Below, one piece after another: positions 21,794 through 29,806 of a stretch of 30,096 nucleotides of DNA (positions are counted from its first letter, which is position 1; every line of letters starts with the position of its first letter). This DNA is from Muribaculaceae bacterium (GTDB lineage Bacteria > Bacteroidota > Bacteroidia > Bacteroidales > Muribaculaceae), in the NCBI GenBank assembly GCA_009775195.1, contig VSPF01000011.1, forward strand, positions 1-30,096, written 5' to 3'. The notes below the pieces were generated by a model. The model did not search any database. It was not told the DNA's origin and was given only the letters and a program-made list of their open reading frames with translations. The position numbers and the translations under genes are program-made.

Positions 21794-22183
21794 TCAGACT
21801 CTACGGCGTTTGGGAGGACGGCAACCGTTGTGGGGAAGCGGTGTCACGTCGATGATTTCGGTCACTTTGATGCCTGCGCCGTCTACGGTACGCACTGCCG
21901 ACTCACGGCCGTTACCCGGGCCCTTGAGATAGGCTTTTACTTTGCGGAGACCGAGGTCGAAGGCTATCTTGGCGCAATCCTGTGCTGCCATCTGGGCTGC
22001 ATAGGGAGTGTTCTTCTTCGAACCACGGAAGCCCATCTTACCGGCACTCGACCAGGAGATGACCTGGCCCTCGCTGTTGGCTAAGCAGACAATGATATTG
22101 TTGAAAGATGAGTGAACGTGGAGCTGGCCTTCTGCGCCAACCTTGACGTTACGTTTCTTTGCTGCGACTGTTTTTTTTGCCAT
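21794..22183 (-). CDS. rpsK: 30S ribosomal protein S11
   Basis: A 129-residue protein of the small-subunit platform, close to the mRNA exit path. Conserved segments are VHSSFNNIIVCLANSEGQVISWSSAGKMGFRGSKKNTPYAAQMAA and the C-terminal DVTPLPHNGCRPPKRRRV. It lies 9 bases after rpsM. After its stop the operon opens into the long gap before rpsD. Confidence 0.98.
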   Translation of the reverse strand: MAKKTVAAKKRNVKVGAEGQLHVHSSFNNIIVCLANSEGQVISWSSAGKMGFRGSKKNTPYAAQMAAQDCAKIAFDLGLRKVKAYLKGPGNGRESAVRTVDGAGIKVTEIIDVTPLPHNGCRPPKRRRV

Positions 22184-22192
22184 GTTGTTTCG

Positions 22193-22573
22193 TTATTTAG
22201 TAGCTTTCTTCTTGTTAGCAACGGTTTTCTTGCGTCCCTTGCGGGTGCGGGCGTTGTTCTTGGTGCTCTGGCCGCGCACGGGAAGGCCGATACGGTGACG
22301 GATGCCACGGTAGCAACCGATATCCATAAGGCGCTTGATGTTGAGCTGGATTTCGCTGCGCAGGTCGCCCTCTACCTTATAGTCCGTACCGATAACTTCG
22401 CGGACACGGGCTGCCTCTTCGTCGGTCCAGTCCTGCACCTTGGTGTTGACGTCGATACCGGCTTTGCTGAGGATGTTGCGGGCCGAGCTGCGGCCGATGC
22501 CGAAGATATAGGTCAAGGCGATTTCACCTCTTTTGTTCTGGGGGAGGTCAACTCCCACTATACGTACTGCCAT
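22193..22573 (-). CDS. rpsM: 30S ribosomal protein S13
   Basis: A 126-residue protein of the small-subunit head, contacting tRNA and forming bridges to the large subunit. It starts MAVRIVGVDLPQNKRGEIALTYIFGIG and contains the helix-two-turn-helix segment and RHRIGLPVRGQSTKNNARTRKG followed by a lysine-rich tail. It starts 6 bases after rpmJ. Confidence 0.98.
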   Translation of the reverse strand: MAVRIVGVDLPQNKRGEIALTYIFGIGRSSARNILSKAGIDVNTKVQDWTDEEAARVREVIGTDYKVEGDLRSEIQLNIKRLMDIGCYRGIRHRIGLPVRGQSTKNNARTRKGRKKTVANKKKATK

Positions 22574-22579
22574 AATACT

Positions 22580-22696
22580 TTATCCTTGACGTTGTTTGTA
22601 TTTCGGGTTTTTCTTGTTGATGACATAGAGACGTCCCTTGCGACGGACTATCTTGCTGTCGGGTGTGCGTTTCTTTACAGAAGCTCTTACTTTCAT
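22580..22696 (-). CDS. rpmJ: 50S ribosomal protein L36, zinc-free form
   Basis: A 38-residue protein found by reading the gap between infA and rpsM. It starts MKVRASVKKRTPDSKIVRR and ends NPKYKQRQG, a full match in length and pattern to L36. The positions of the zinc-binding cysteines of classical L36 (LCRNC and downstream Cys/His) are RTPDS and non-cysteine residues here, so it does not bind zinc. Spacing is 17 bases from infA and 6 to rpsM. It sits in its usual place between infA and rpsM. Confidence 0.96.
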   Translation of the reverse strand: MKVRASVKKRTPDSKIVRRKGRLYVINKKNPKYKQRQG

Positions 22697-22713
22697 ATCT
22701 TTTAGTGTTTCGA

Positions 22714-22932
22714 TTATTTATAGCGGAAAGCAATGCGCCCTTTGGACAGGTCGTAGGGGGTCATCTCGACGCGCACTTTGTCGCCGGGCAGGATTTTGAT
22801 ATAGTGCATGCGCATCTTGCCCGAGATATGTGCGGTGATTTCATGACCATTTTCGAGCTCGACGCGGAACTTCGCGTTCGACAGTGCCTCGATTATAGTC
22901 CCGTCCTGTTCGATTGCTGATTGTTTTGCCAT
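22714..22932 (-). CDS. infA: Translation initiation factor IF-1
   Basis: A 72-residue OB-fold factor that binds the A site of the 30S subunit during initiation. The sequence MAKQSAIEQDGTIIEALSN, then FRVELENGHEITAHISGKMRMHYIKILPGDKVRVEMTPYDLSKGRI, is canonical over its whole length. It lies 10 bases downstream of map. Placement of infA between map and rpmJ is common outside the enteric bacteria. Confidence 0.98.
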   Translation of the reverse strand: MAKQSAIEQDGTIIEALSNAKFRVELENGHEITAHISGKMRMHYIKILPGDKVRVEMTPYDLSKGRIAFRYK

Positions 22933-22942
22933 AGATGGGTGT

Positions 22943-23725
22943 TTAAATAAATTTATCTTTTAATACATCCTTTATGTAGTCAAAGGTGGTGAGGATTTCG
23001 ACCTTGTCGTTGACCATGGCCAGGGTGTGTTCGTAGTGCGCCGACGGTTTGCGGTCGCGCGTGAGGGCTTCCCAGCCGTTGGGGGCGATGACGATATTGC
23101 GGCTGCCCATGTTTATCATGGGTTCGATGCAGAAGCACATGCCGTTGGCAAGGCGGGGGCCTATGCCGCGACGCCCGTAGTTGGGCACCTCGGGGCTTTC
23201 GTGCATCTTGCGTCCTATGCCGTGGCCGGTCATCTCGCGCACCACGGTATAATTGCGACGCTCGCAGTAGGTCTGTATGGCGTTCGATATGTCGCCGATG
23301 CGCGCCCCGATACGGGCGGCCTCGATGCCGACGTAGAGTGCCTCTTTTGTGGTGCGGAGAAGGGCCATCTTCTCGGGCGAAACTGTGCCCACGGCAAAGG
23401 TGTAGCACGAGTCAGCGCAGAATCCGTCCTTTTCTACCACGGTATCTATACCTATGATGTCGCCGTCGAGCAACACCCGGTCTGACGGGAAGCCGTGCAC
23501 GACGGTCTCGTTGACCTCGATGCACAGCGTGGCCGGAAAACCTTCGTAACCCAGGCAGGCAGGCTTGCCACCATTGTCGAGGATAAATTCCCTGGCAATG
23601 GTGTCGAGCTTGCGTGTGGTTACGCCGGGTTCAATCCAGCGGGCCACCTCGCCCAGAGTCTGGCTCACGAGCGTCGATGACGACCGCATGGTCTCGATTT
23701 CTTCCGGTGTCTTGAGATAAATCAT
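22943..23725 (-). CDS. map: Methionine aminopeptidase type I
   Basis: A 260-residue cytoplasmic metalloenzyme that removes the initiator Met from nascent proteins. The five metal ligands are all visible: Asp94 (GIDTVV), Asp105 (FCADS), His168 (MTGHGIG), Glu201 (CIEPM) and Glu232 (YEHT). The length and absence of an N-terminal extension fit type Ia. It lies 34 bases after secY with no adk gene in between, an arrangement typical of Bacteroidetes spc operons. Confidence 0.97.
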   Translation of the reverse strand: MIYLKTPEEIETMRSSSTLVSQTLGEVARWIEPGVTTRKLDTIAREFILDNGGKPACLGYEGFPATLCIEVNETVVHGFPSDRVLLDGDIIGIDTVVEKDGFCADSCYTFAVGTVSPEKMALLRTTKEALYVGIEAARIGARIGDISNAIQTYCERRNYTVVREMTGHGIGRKMHESPEVPNYGRRGIGPRLANGMCFCIEPMINMGSRNIVIAPNGWEALTRDRKPSAHYEHTLAMVNDKVEILTTFDYIKDVLKDKFI

Positions 23726-23759
23726 TTAAGCGTAGATATTAATTGTTGGCCTGCGTCGC

Positions 23760-25109
23760 TTAGTAAGCCTGGCCTGTGGTGCGACCTTTGATTTTGCCTT
23801 CTTTCATAAGGCCGTCGTAGTGGTGCATCATCAGGTGTGACTCAATTTGCTGCAGCGTGTCGAGCACTACGCCCACCATAATCAGCAGCGATGTGCCGCC
23901 GAAGAACTGGGCAAAGTTCTGACTGATGCCGAAGAAGCGGGCAAACGCGGGCAGGATAGCTACCACACCCAGGAAAATCGAACCCGGAAGTGTGATTCGC
24001 GACATGATGGCATCGAGATACTCGGCCGTCTTCTTGCCAGGTTTTACGCCGGGGATAAATCCGTTGTTGCGCTTCATATCCTCGGCCATCTGGGTGGGAC
24101 GCACCGTGATGGCGGTATAGAAATATGTAAATGCGACAATCAGGACAAAGAAGACGAAGTTATACCAGAAGCCGTTGATGTCGGTGAAAGCATGCATGAA
24201 ACCGCTCTCGCCGCCACGGAAACCGGCCAGGGTCATCGGGATGAACATGATGGCCTGTGCGAAGATGATAGGCATCACACCGGCAGCGTTTACCTTCAGG
24301 GGGATGTACTGGCGGGCACCACCATACTGGCGGTTGCCCACGATGCGCTTGGCATACTGCACAGGCACCTTGCGTGTGCCCTGCACCAGCAGCACGGCCC
24401 CTACGGTCACGGCGAAGAGCAGCACGATTTCGACCAGGAACATTACCAGGCCGCCCTGGCCCGAACCTTGGCCGGGCATGCGGTTGGTAAATTCGAAGGC
24501 CAGTGCCGACGGGAGACGGGCAATGATACCTACGAGGATGATGAAGGAGATACCATTGCCGATACCACGGTCAGTGATGCGCTCGCCGAGCCACATGATA
24601 AACATAGAACCGGCAGTAAGGATGATGGTCAGGTAGACTACCGACCAAAATCCGAGCTGGAGAGTGCTGCCGTTGGCGGCACCATTGACCTGCACCTGGA
24701 GGTTAATCAGGTAGGCCGGGGCCTGCAGGAAGAGGATGAGTACCGTCAGATAGCGGGTGTACTGGTTCATTTTTTGACGGCCGCTCTCGCCTTCGCGCTG
24801 CATCTTCTGGAACGAGGGCAATATCATGCCGCACAACTGTATCACAATCGACGCAGTGATGTAGGGCATGATACCCAGGGCGAAGATGGAGGCTTGCGAG
24901 AAGGCGCCGCCCGAGAACATATCGACAAGCTGCATCAAGCCGCTCTTGTTGGTAAAGCTTGCCAGGGCGTCGATATCGCTGGGCGAGATGCCCGGCAATA
25001 CCACGTAGCAGCCCACGCGGTAGATAAATACCAACAGGACGGTTATCAAGAGTCTCTTGCGCAGCTCCTCGATAGTCCAGATATTCTTAAGTGTCTCGAT
25101 AAATCTCAT
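23760..25109 (-). CDS. secY: Protein translocase subunit SecY
   Basis: A 449-residue core of the SecYEG protein-conducting channel in the inner membrane. Ten hydrophobic spans can be followed, beginning after the amphipathic N-terminus (IETLKNIWTIEELRKRLLITVLLVFIYRVG). The plug-region segment (FTNKSGLMQLVDMFSGGAFSQASIFALGIMPYITASIVIQL) and the cytoplasmic loop YAKRIVGNRQYGGARQYIPLKVNAAGVMPIIFAQ are strongly conserved. It begins two bases after the rplO stop, so translation of the two is probably coupled. Confidence 0.98.
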   Translation of the reverse strand: MRFIETLKNIWTIEELRKRLLITVLLVFIYRVGCYVVLPGISPSDIDALASFTNKSGLMQLVDMFSGGAFSQASIFALGIMPYITASIVIQLCGMILPSFQKMQREGESGRQKMNQYTRYLTVLILFLQAPAYLINLQVQVNGAANGSTLQLGFWSVVYLTIILTAGSMFIMWLGERITDRGIGNGISFIILVGIIARLPSALAFEFTNRMPGQGSGQGGLVMFLVEIVLLFAVTVGAVLLVQGTRKVPVQYAKRIVGNRQYGGARQYIPLKVNAAGVMPIIFAQAIMFIPMTLAGFRGGESGFMHAFTDINGFWYNFVFFVLIVAFTYFYTAITVRPTQMAEDMKRNNGFIPGVKPGKKTAEYLDAIMSRITLPGSIFLGVVAILPAFARFFGISQNFAQFFGGTSLLIMVGVVLDTLQQIESHLMMHHYDGLMKEGKIKGRTTGQAY

Positions 25110-25111
25110 GG

Positions 25112-25558
25112 TCAGACAGTTTTGCAGGTGCCGCCGGCAGCCTCGATGGCTGCTTTTGCAGCGGCAGAGAAGGCATTGGCTTCAACGGTGAGGGGCTTGT
25201 TGACGCTGCCGTTGGCCAGGATTTTAACCAGTTGGCCACGGTCTACGTAACCGGCCTGGCGAAGCTCTTCGATGCCTACTGCCGACAGCTGGCGTGCTTC
25301 AGCAAGCTGCGAGATGAGATCGAGGTTGATTGCCTTATATTCGACACGGTTGATATTCTTGAAACCGAATTTGGGCAGACGGCGCTGGAGAGGCATCTGA
25401 CCGCCTTCGAAACCGATTTTACGGCTGTAGCCCGAACGCGATTTTGCGCCCTTGTGACCACGGGTCGATGTGCCGCCCTTGCCGGAGCCTGAGCCACGGC
25501 CGATGCGCGTGCGGCGCTTTACGCTGCCTTTGGCGGGTTGTAAATTGCTTAAATCCAT
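25112..25558 (-). CDS. rplO: 50S ribosomal protein L15
   Basis: A 148-residue late-assembly 23S rRNA-binding protein. The glycine- and arginine-rich N-terminus (RRTRIGRGSGSGKGGTSTRGHKGAKSRSGYS) and GFEGGQMPLQRRLPKFGF are classic. It lies between rpmD (12 bases) and secY (2 bases). Confidence 0.98.
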   Translation of the reverse strand: MDLSNLQPAKGSVKRRTRIGRGSGSGKGGTSTRGHKGAKSRSGYSRKIGFEGGQMPLQRRLPKFGFKNINRVEYKAINLDLISQLAEARQLSAVGIEELRQAGYVDRGQLVKILANGSVNKPLTVEANAFSAAAKAAIEAAGGTCKTV

Positions 25559-25570
25559 TGTAGTAATTTT

Positions 25571-25750
25571 TTAGGCCTTGGTCACTTCTACGAGGTGACG
25601 TACTTTGTTTACCATACCCATCACACTGGGGGTGTCTTCTTTGACCACTGTGTGATTCATTTTCTTGAGGCCGAGGGCATCAAGGGTGGCTTTCTGCACC
25701 TTGGGGCAGTTGATGCGGCTCTTTATCTGTTTGATTTTAATCTGTGCCAT
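25571..25750 (-). CDS. rpmD: 50S ribosomal protein L30
   Basis: A 59-residue protein found by reading the gap between rpsE and rplO. It starts MAQIKIKQIKSRINCPKVQK and ends VRHLVEVTKA. The length and the KATLDALGLKKMNHTVVKEDTPSVMGMVNKV pattern match bacterial L30. It starts 13 bases after rpsE and ends 12 bases before rplO. Confidence 0.97.
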   Translation of the reverse strand: MAQIKIKQIKSRINCPKVQKATLDALGLKKMNHTVVKEDTPSVMGMVNKVRHLVEVTKA

Positions 25751-25763
25751 TGTAGTGTGCGTT

Positions 25764-26282
25764 TTAGCCTTTGAAGACTTTTTCTACAGAAATGCCGCGA
25801 TTCTGGGCGATGATGGCCGGTGAGCGCATCTCGTCGAGTGCGGCGATAGTTGCCTTCACAAGGTTGTGGGGGTTAGACGAACCTTTTGACTTGGCAAGCA
25901 CGTCGGTCACACCCACGCTCTCGAGCACGGCACGCATAGCGCCGCCGGCCTTTACACCGGTACCGTGGCTTGCGGGCTTGAGGATGATGCGCGAGCCGCC
26001 GAACTTGGCTACCTGCTCGTGGGGGATGGTGCCCTTGTGGACGGGCACGCGAATCAGGTTCTTCTTGGCTGCCTCTACGCCTTTGGCGATAGCTGCCTGC
26101 ACTTCGTTGGCTTTGCCGAGGCCGTAACCTACGACACCGTCGCCGTTACCTACCACCACGATGGCGGCGAAGGTAAAGGTACGGCCACCCTTGGTCACCT
26201 TGGTAACGCGGTTGATGGCCACCAGACGGTCCTGGAGCTCGAGATCGCCGGTCGATTTTACTCTATTATTACGTTTTGCCAT
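25764..26282 (-). CDS. rpsE: 30S ribosomal protein S5
   Basis: A 172-residue protein with the double-stranded-RNA-binding-like N-terminal domain (LQDRLVAINRVTKVTKGGRTFTF, GNGDGVVGYGLGKANEV) and a C-terminal domain containing GGSRIILKPASHGTGVKAGGAMRAVLESVGV. S5 contributes to decoding accuracy and to mRNA unwinding at the entry site. It starts 6 bases after rplR. Confidence 0.98.
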   Translation of the reverse strand: MAKRNNRVKSTGDLELQDRLVAINRVTKVTKGGRTFTFAAIVVVGNGDGVVGYGLGKANEVQAAIAKGVEAAKKNLIRVPVHKGTIPHEQVAKFGGSRIILKPASHGTGVKAGGAMRAVLESVGVTDVLAKSKGSSNPHNLVKATIAALDEMRSPAIIAQNRGISVEKVFKG

Positions 26283-26288
26283 AATCGA

Positions 26289-26633
26289 TTAGAATTTGAG
26301 GCCGGCGCTGCGGGCAGCATCAGCGAGTGATTTAACACGGCCGTGGAAAAGATAGCCGTTGCGGTCGAACACTACTTCGTTAATACCGGCTTCGAGAGCC
26401 TTGGCAGCTACGGCGGCGCCAACGAGGGCTGCAATCTCGCTCTTGGTGCCCTTGGCATCGAGACCCTTCGACGACGACGACACCAGTGTGCGGCCTGCCA
26501 GGTCGTCGATGAGCTGTACGTAGATTTGCTTGTTGCTGCGGAAGACGGTCATGCGCGGACGCTCGGCAGTGCCTGAGATTTTGCCACGTATGCGCGTCTT
26601 GATTTTATTGCGTCTTTGTATCTTTGAAAACAT
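26289..26633 (-). CDS. rplR: 50S ribosomal protein L18
   Basis: A 114-residue 5S rRNA-binding protein. It has RPRMTVFRSNKQIYVQLIDDLAGRTLVSSSS and the C-terminal VVFDRNGYLFHGRVKSLADAARSAGLKF signature. The basic N-terminus (MFSKIQRRNKIKTRIRGKISG) contacts RNA. It lies 18 bases after rplF and 6 before rpsE. Confidence 0.98.
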   Translation of the reverse strand: MFSKIQRRNKIKTRIRGKISGTAERPRMTVFRSNKQIYVQLIDDLAGRTLVSSSSKGLDAKGTKSEIAALVGAAVAAKALEAGINEVVFDRNGYLFHGRVKSLADAARSAGLKF

Positions 26634-26651
26634 GGTTGCCTACGTATTATA

Positions 26652-27212
26652 TTATTTGGCGCCGGCCTTCTTGCCGGACTTGCGGCGGATGATTTCGCCG
26701 ACAAATTTGATACCTTTGCCTTTGTAGGGTTCGGGCTTGCGGAGCGAACGGATTTTTGCGCACACCTGGCCGAGGAGCTGCTTGTCCTGGCTCTCGACGA
26801 TGATGAGGGGGTTCTTGTTACGTTCGCTCTTGGTCTCTACGCTCACCTCGGCGGGGAGCTTGATATATATTGCGTGGCTGTAGCCCAGTGAGAGCTCGAG
26901 CACCTGGCCGGTGGCCTGTGCGCGGTAGCCTACGCCTACTAATTCCATTTCTTTGCGGTAGCGCTGGTGTACGCCTTCGACCATGTTGTGAATCAGTGCG
27001 CGGTAGAGGCCGTGCTGGGCACGGTGCTCGATGTCGTCGCTGGGGCGGGTAACTACCACGTGGTTGCCTTCGACGCTGACATGGAGGTCGGGGTTTACAA
27101 CCTGGCGGAGTTCGCCATATTTACCTTTGACTGTTACGACGTTGGTCTTGTCGTCAACCGTAACGGTCACTCCTGCGGGGATTTCGATGGGTGCTTTACC
27201 TATTCGTGACAT
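26652..27212 (-). CDS. rplF: 50S ribosomal protein L6
   Basis: A 186-residue protein near the factor-binding site of the large subunit. It starts MSRIGKAPIEIPAGVTVTV and shows the two similar alpha/beta domains; the signature PEPYKGKGIKFVGEIIRRKSGKK lies near the C-terminus. It starts 21 bases after rpsH. Confidence 0.98.
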   Translation of the reverse strand: MSRIGKAPIEIPAGVTVTVDDKTNVVTVKGKYGELRQVVNPDLHVSVEGNHVVVTRPSDDIEHRAQHGLYRALIHNMVEGVHQRYRKEMELVGVGYRAQATGQVLELSLGYSHAIYIKLPAEVSVETKSERNKNPLIIVESQDKQLLGQVCAKIRSLRKPEPYKGKGIKFVGEIIRRKSGKKAGAK

Positions 27213-27233
27213 ATTGGTGATTTTTACGGTTGA

Positions 27234-27632
27234 TTAATAAATGTAACACAGCACTTCGCCGCCGATTTTGAGGTCGGCAGCAGCCTTGTTTGTCATCACG
27301 CCACGCGAGGTGGAGAGGATGGCGATACCGAGGCCGTTGAGCACGCGCGGCATGTCTTTGTAGCCGGTGTACTGGCGCAGGCCCGGGCGCGATACGCGCT
27401 TGAGGCCCTTGATGGCGTTGACACGGTCGACGGGATCATACTTGAGGGCGATTTTGATGGTGCCCTGGGGGGTATTTCCTTCTTCGAACTTGTAGTTGAG
27501 GATATAGCCCTGCTCGAAGAGGATTTTTGTAATCTCTTTTTTCAAGTTTGAGGCCGGGATTTCAACCACGCGGTGGTTGGCTTTGATAGCGTTCCTCAAT
27601 CTTGTGAGATAATCTGCTATAGGATCTGTCAT
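27234..27632 (-). CDS. rpsH: 30S ribosomal protein S8
   Basis: A 132-residue primary 16S rRNA-binding protein. It begins MTDPIADYLTRLRNAIKANH and ends with the conserved STSRGVMTNKAAADLKIGGEVLCYIY. In E. coli S8 represses its operon by binding mRNA near rplE. Here the gene is preceded by a 126-base gap, the second longest in the operon. Confidence 0.98.
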   Translation of the reverse strand: MTDPIADYLTRLRNAIKANHRVVEIPASNLKKEITKILFEQGYILNYKFEEGNTPQGTIKIALKYDPVDRVNAIKGLKRVSRPGLRQYTGYKDMPRVLNGLGIAILSTSRGVMTNKAAADLKIGGEVLCYIY

Positions 27633-27758
27633 TGTTGTTTGTTTTAAATTGATTGAGCCGTATTGCCCAACAATATTTAAATCTCTTGTTTTTCAGGCCC
27701 TCCGAATGTCGGCGCCGGGCCGATAGCGGAGTTGCCCTTGGTAGGGGTTTGCGGGGTC
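27633..27758 (-). promoter_or_regulatory. 126-base spacer before rpsH, candidate regulatory leader
   Basis: This gap separates rpsN and rpsH where other spacers in the operon are mostly under 25 bases. The rpsN-proximal half is GC-rich with self-complementary stretches (CGGCGCCG and neighbours around 27705-27725), while the rpsH-proximal half is AT-rich. No reading frame or clear promoter is seen. It could be a ribosomal-protein leader or an internal start site; evidence is only length and composition. Confidence 0.35.
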
Positions 27759-28076
27759 TTACCAGCTTGCTTTCTTCACGCCGGGGATGAGGCCTGCGGA
27801 TGCCATTTCGCGGAACTGGATACGCGAGATGCCGAATGCGCGCATGTAGCCTTTGGGACGGCCGGTGATTGAGCAGCGGTTGTGCATGCGGATAGGCGAG
27901 GAGTTCTTGGGAAGACGCTGGAGCTGCTGGGCTGCCTCGTAGGCTGCGGCGCGCTTTTCGTCGTCGGCCTCGTGGGCGGCGTTTACAATCTTCTTCAAGG
28001 CGGCGCGGCGCTCGGCATACTTGGCTGCCAGACGTGCGCGCTTCACCTCGCGGGCTTTCATTGATTCTTTAGCCAT
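27759..28076 (-). CDS. rpsN: 30S ribosomal protein S14, zinc-free form
   Basis: A 105-residue protein of the long S14 class. It starts MAKESMKAREVKRARLAAKYAERR and ends REMASAGLIPGVKKASW; PKNSSPIRMHNRCSITGRPKGYMRAFGISRIQ carries a single cysteine instead of the CxxC pairs of the short zinc-binding class. The region EADDEKRAAAYEAAQQLQ makes it a little longer than E. coli S14. It lies 19 bases after rplE. Confidence 0.97.
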   Translation of the reverse strand: MAKESMKAREVKRARLAAKYAERRAALKKIVNAAHEADDEKRAAAYEAAQQLQRLPKNSSPIRMHNRCSITGRPKGYMRAFGISRIQFREMASAGLIPGVKKASW

Positions 28077-28095
28077 ACTTGGTCTCTGGGAATTA

Positions 28096-28635
28096 TTATT
28101 TCTTGAAGGGGAGGCCGAATGCCTTGAGCAGCGCGTAGCCTTCTTCGTCGCTCTGGGCCGAGGTCACGAAGGTGATGTTCATACCCATGAGCTTGTTGAT
28201 GTTGTCGATGTTTATCTCGGGGAAGATAATCTGCTCGGTGATGCCGAGGGTGTAGTTGCCACGGCCGTCGAGTTTGCCTTCGATGCCCTTGAAGTCACGG
28301 ATGCGGGGGAGTGCCACACGGATGAGGCGCTCGAGGAATTCGTACATCTTCTCGCGGCGCAGTGTCACGCGCACGCCCACGGGCATTTTCTTACGGAGCT
28401 TGAAGTTCGAGATATCCTTGCGCGAGAGTGTGGCCACGGCTTTCTGGCCTGTGATGGCTGTGAGCTCGGCGATGGCGGTCTCGATGAGTTTCTTGTCCTG
28501 TGTGGCGGCGCCGATGCCCTGGTTGATGACAATCTTCTCGAGGCGGGGCACCTGCATCACGGTGGAGTAGTTGAACTCACTCTCCAAAGCCGGAACGATG
28601 CGTTCCTTGTAGTCTTTTTGCAGTGATGTGGTCAT
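28096..28635 (-). CDS. rplE: 50S ribosomal protein L5
   Basis: A 179-residue 5S rRNA-binding protein at the central protuberance, contacting P-site tRNA. Conserved segments include VPRLEKIVINQGIGAA, AELTAITGQKAVATLSRKDISNFKLRKKMPVGVRVTLR and GRGNYTLGITEQIIFPEI. It starts two bases after rplX. Confidence 0.98.
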   Translation of the reverse strand: MTTSLQKDYKERIVPALESEFNYSTVMQVPRLEKIVINQGIGAATQDKKLIETAIAELTAITGQKAVATLSRKDISNFKLRKKMPVGVRVTLRREKMYEFLERLIRVALPRIRDFKGIEGKLDGRGNYTLGITEQIIFPEINIDNINKLMGMNITFVTSAQSDEEGYALLKAFGLPFKK

Positions 28636-28637
28636 TA

Positions 28638-28952
28638 TTAGATTTCCTGATTGGATTTTTTAGAAATGCGGACAACCTTGCCGTCGACACGTTTTTTGGC
28701 GATGCGGGTGGGCTTGCCTGTCTTGGGGTCTACCAGGTTGAGGTTGGAGATGTGGATGGGGGCCTCTTTCTTTACCAGGCCGCCCTGGGGGTACTGGGCG
28801 GTGGGCTTGGTGGCCTTGGTGACCATGTTGATGCCCTCGACGATGGCGCGGCCCTTGGTGCGCTGCACCTCGAGCACGCGGCCTGTCTTGCCCTTGTCCT
28901 CGCCGGCGAGAACATAGACGGTGTCGCCCTTGCGGATATAGATTTTGCTCAT
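28638..28952 (-). CDS. rplX: 50S ribosomal protein L24
   Basis: A 104-residue assembly-initiator protein. The KOW motif is at residues about 5-30 (RKGDTVYVLAGEDKGKTGRVLEV), followed by AIVEGINMVTKATKPT and GGLVKKEAPIHISNL, then a basic C-terminus. It lies 11 bases after rplN and 2 bases before rplE. Confidence 0.98.
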   Translation of the reverse strand: MSKIYIRKGDTVYVLAGEDKGKTGRVLEVQRTKGRAIVEGINMVTKATKPTAQYPQGGLVKKEAPIHISNLNLVDPKTGKPTRIAKKRVDGKVVRISKKSNQEI

Positions 28953-28963
28953 TGTTCAGTGAT

Positions 28964-29329
28964 TTAGAGCACCTCGGGTGCCAGTGAGACAATCTTCATG
29001 TTTTTAGCGCGGAGCTCGCGGGCCACCGGGCCGAAGATACGTGTGCCGCGAAGTTCGCCGTCGTTTTTGAGCAGCACGCAGGCGTTATCGTCGAAGCGGA
29101 TGTAGGAGCCGTCGGGGCGGCGTACTTCCTTCTTGGTGCGCACCACCATGGCGCGCGACACAGTGCCTTTCTTGACGTCGGCGCCGGGAATGGCGCTCTT
29201 TACCGACACCACGATGATGTCGCCCACCGATGCATAGCGACGGCCGGTGCCGCCGAGTACGTGTATGCACAGTACCTCTTTGGCTCCCGAGTTGTCAGCT
29301 ACGTTAAGACGTGATTCTGTCTGTATCAT
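28964..29329 (-). CDS. rplN: 50S ribosomal protein L14
   Basis: A 121-residue protein of the subunit interface. It starts MIQTESRLNVADNSGAKEVLCIHVLGG and contains GDIIVVSVKSAIPGADVKKGTVSRAMVVRTKKEVRRPDGSYIRFDDNACVLL, the L14 signature. It begins two bases after the rpsQ stop. Confidence 0.98.
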   Translation of the reverse strand: MIQTESRLNVADNSGAKEVLCIHVLGGTGRRYASVGDIIVVSVKSAIPGADVKKGTVSRAMVVRTKKEVRRPDGSYIRFDDNACVLLKNDGELRGTRIFGPVARELRAKNMKIVSLAPEVL

Positions 29330-29331
29330 TA

Positions 29332-29592
29332 TTACTTAACTTTTTCGATGATTTCTACTAACCTCCAGCGTTTTGTCTTGCTGAGGGGACGGGTCTCCAT
29401 CAGGCGTACGGTATCGCCCACGGAGCACTCGTTGTTTTCGTCGTGAGCGTGATATTTCTTGCTCTTGTTGACGAATTTACCGTAAATCGGGTGTTTCTCT
29501 TTCCAGCGGACGGTGACAGTGATGGTCTTGTCGCCCTTGTTGCTCGAAACGACGCCGATGCGCTCTTTGCGCAGGTTGCGTTTTTCTTCCAT
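29332..29592 (-). CDS. rpsQ: 30S ribosomal protein S17
   Basis: An 86-residue OB-fold protein binding 16S rRNA. It has RKERIGVVSSNKGDKTITVTV, HPIYGKFVNKSKKYHAHDENNECSVGDTVRLMETRPLSKTKRWRLVEI, all typical. It begins 10 bases after rpmC. Confidence 0.98.
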   Translation of the reverse strand: MEEKRNLRKERIGVVSSNKGDKTITVTVRWKEKHPIYGKFVNKSKKYHAHDENNECSVGDTVRLMETRPLSKTKRWRLVEIIEKVK

Positions 29593-29602
29593 TATTCGCT
29601 GC

Positions 29603-29800
29603 TTATTTGTTGTTAAGTTCGCGCATGCGGAGCTCGGTTTTAACGCGCGCTATCATGCGGCGGTCGGCGGTAAGCTTGGCAGGGTTGTCAAGGGGGCTGA
29701 CAGCGTGGTTCATGCGGGCCTGGAGGTAGTCTTTCTCCATCTGGGCCAGACGCTCGGTCAGGTCGGCCGTCGACATTTCGCGGATTTCTTCTTTCTTCAT
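29603..29800 (-). CDS. rpmC: 50S ribosomal protein L29
   Basis: A 65-residue helical-hairpin protein near the peptide exit. It starts MKKEEIREMSTADLTERLAQMEKDYLQARMNHAVSPLDNPAKL and ends in the conserved RRMIARVKTELRMREL. It lies 6 bases after rplP and is followed by rpsQ. Confidence 0.97.
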   Translation of the reverse strand: MKKEEIREMSTADLTERLAQMEKDYLQARMNHAVSPLDNPAKLTADRRMIARVKTELRMRELNNK

Positions 29801-29806
29801 AGCTTA

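Noticed and set aside
23847..25250. 467-codon open frame on the plus strand
   Set aside because: Antisense to secY and rplO. Rich in His, Asp and Gln, a typical shadow composition, with no motif.
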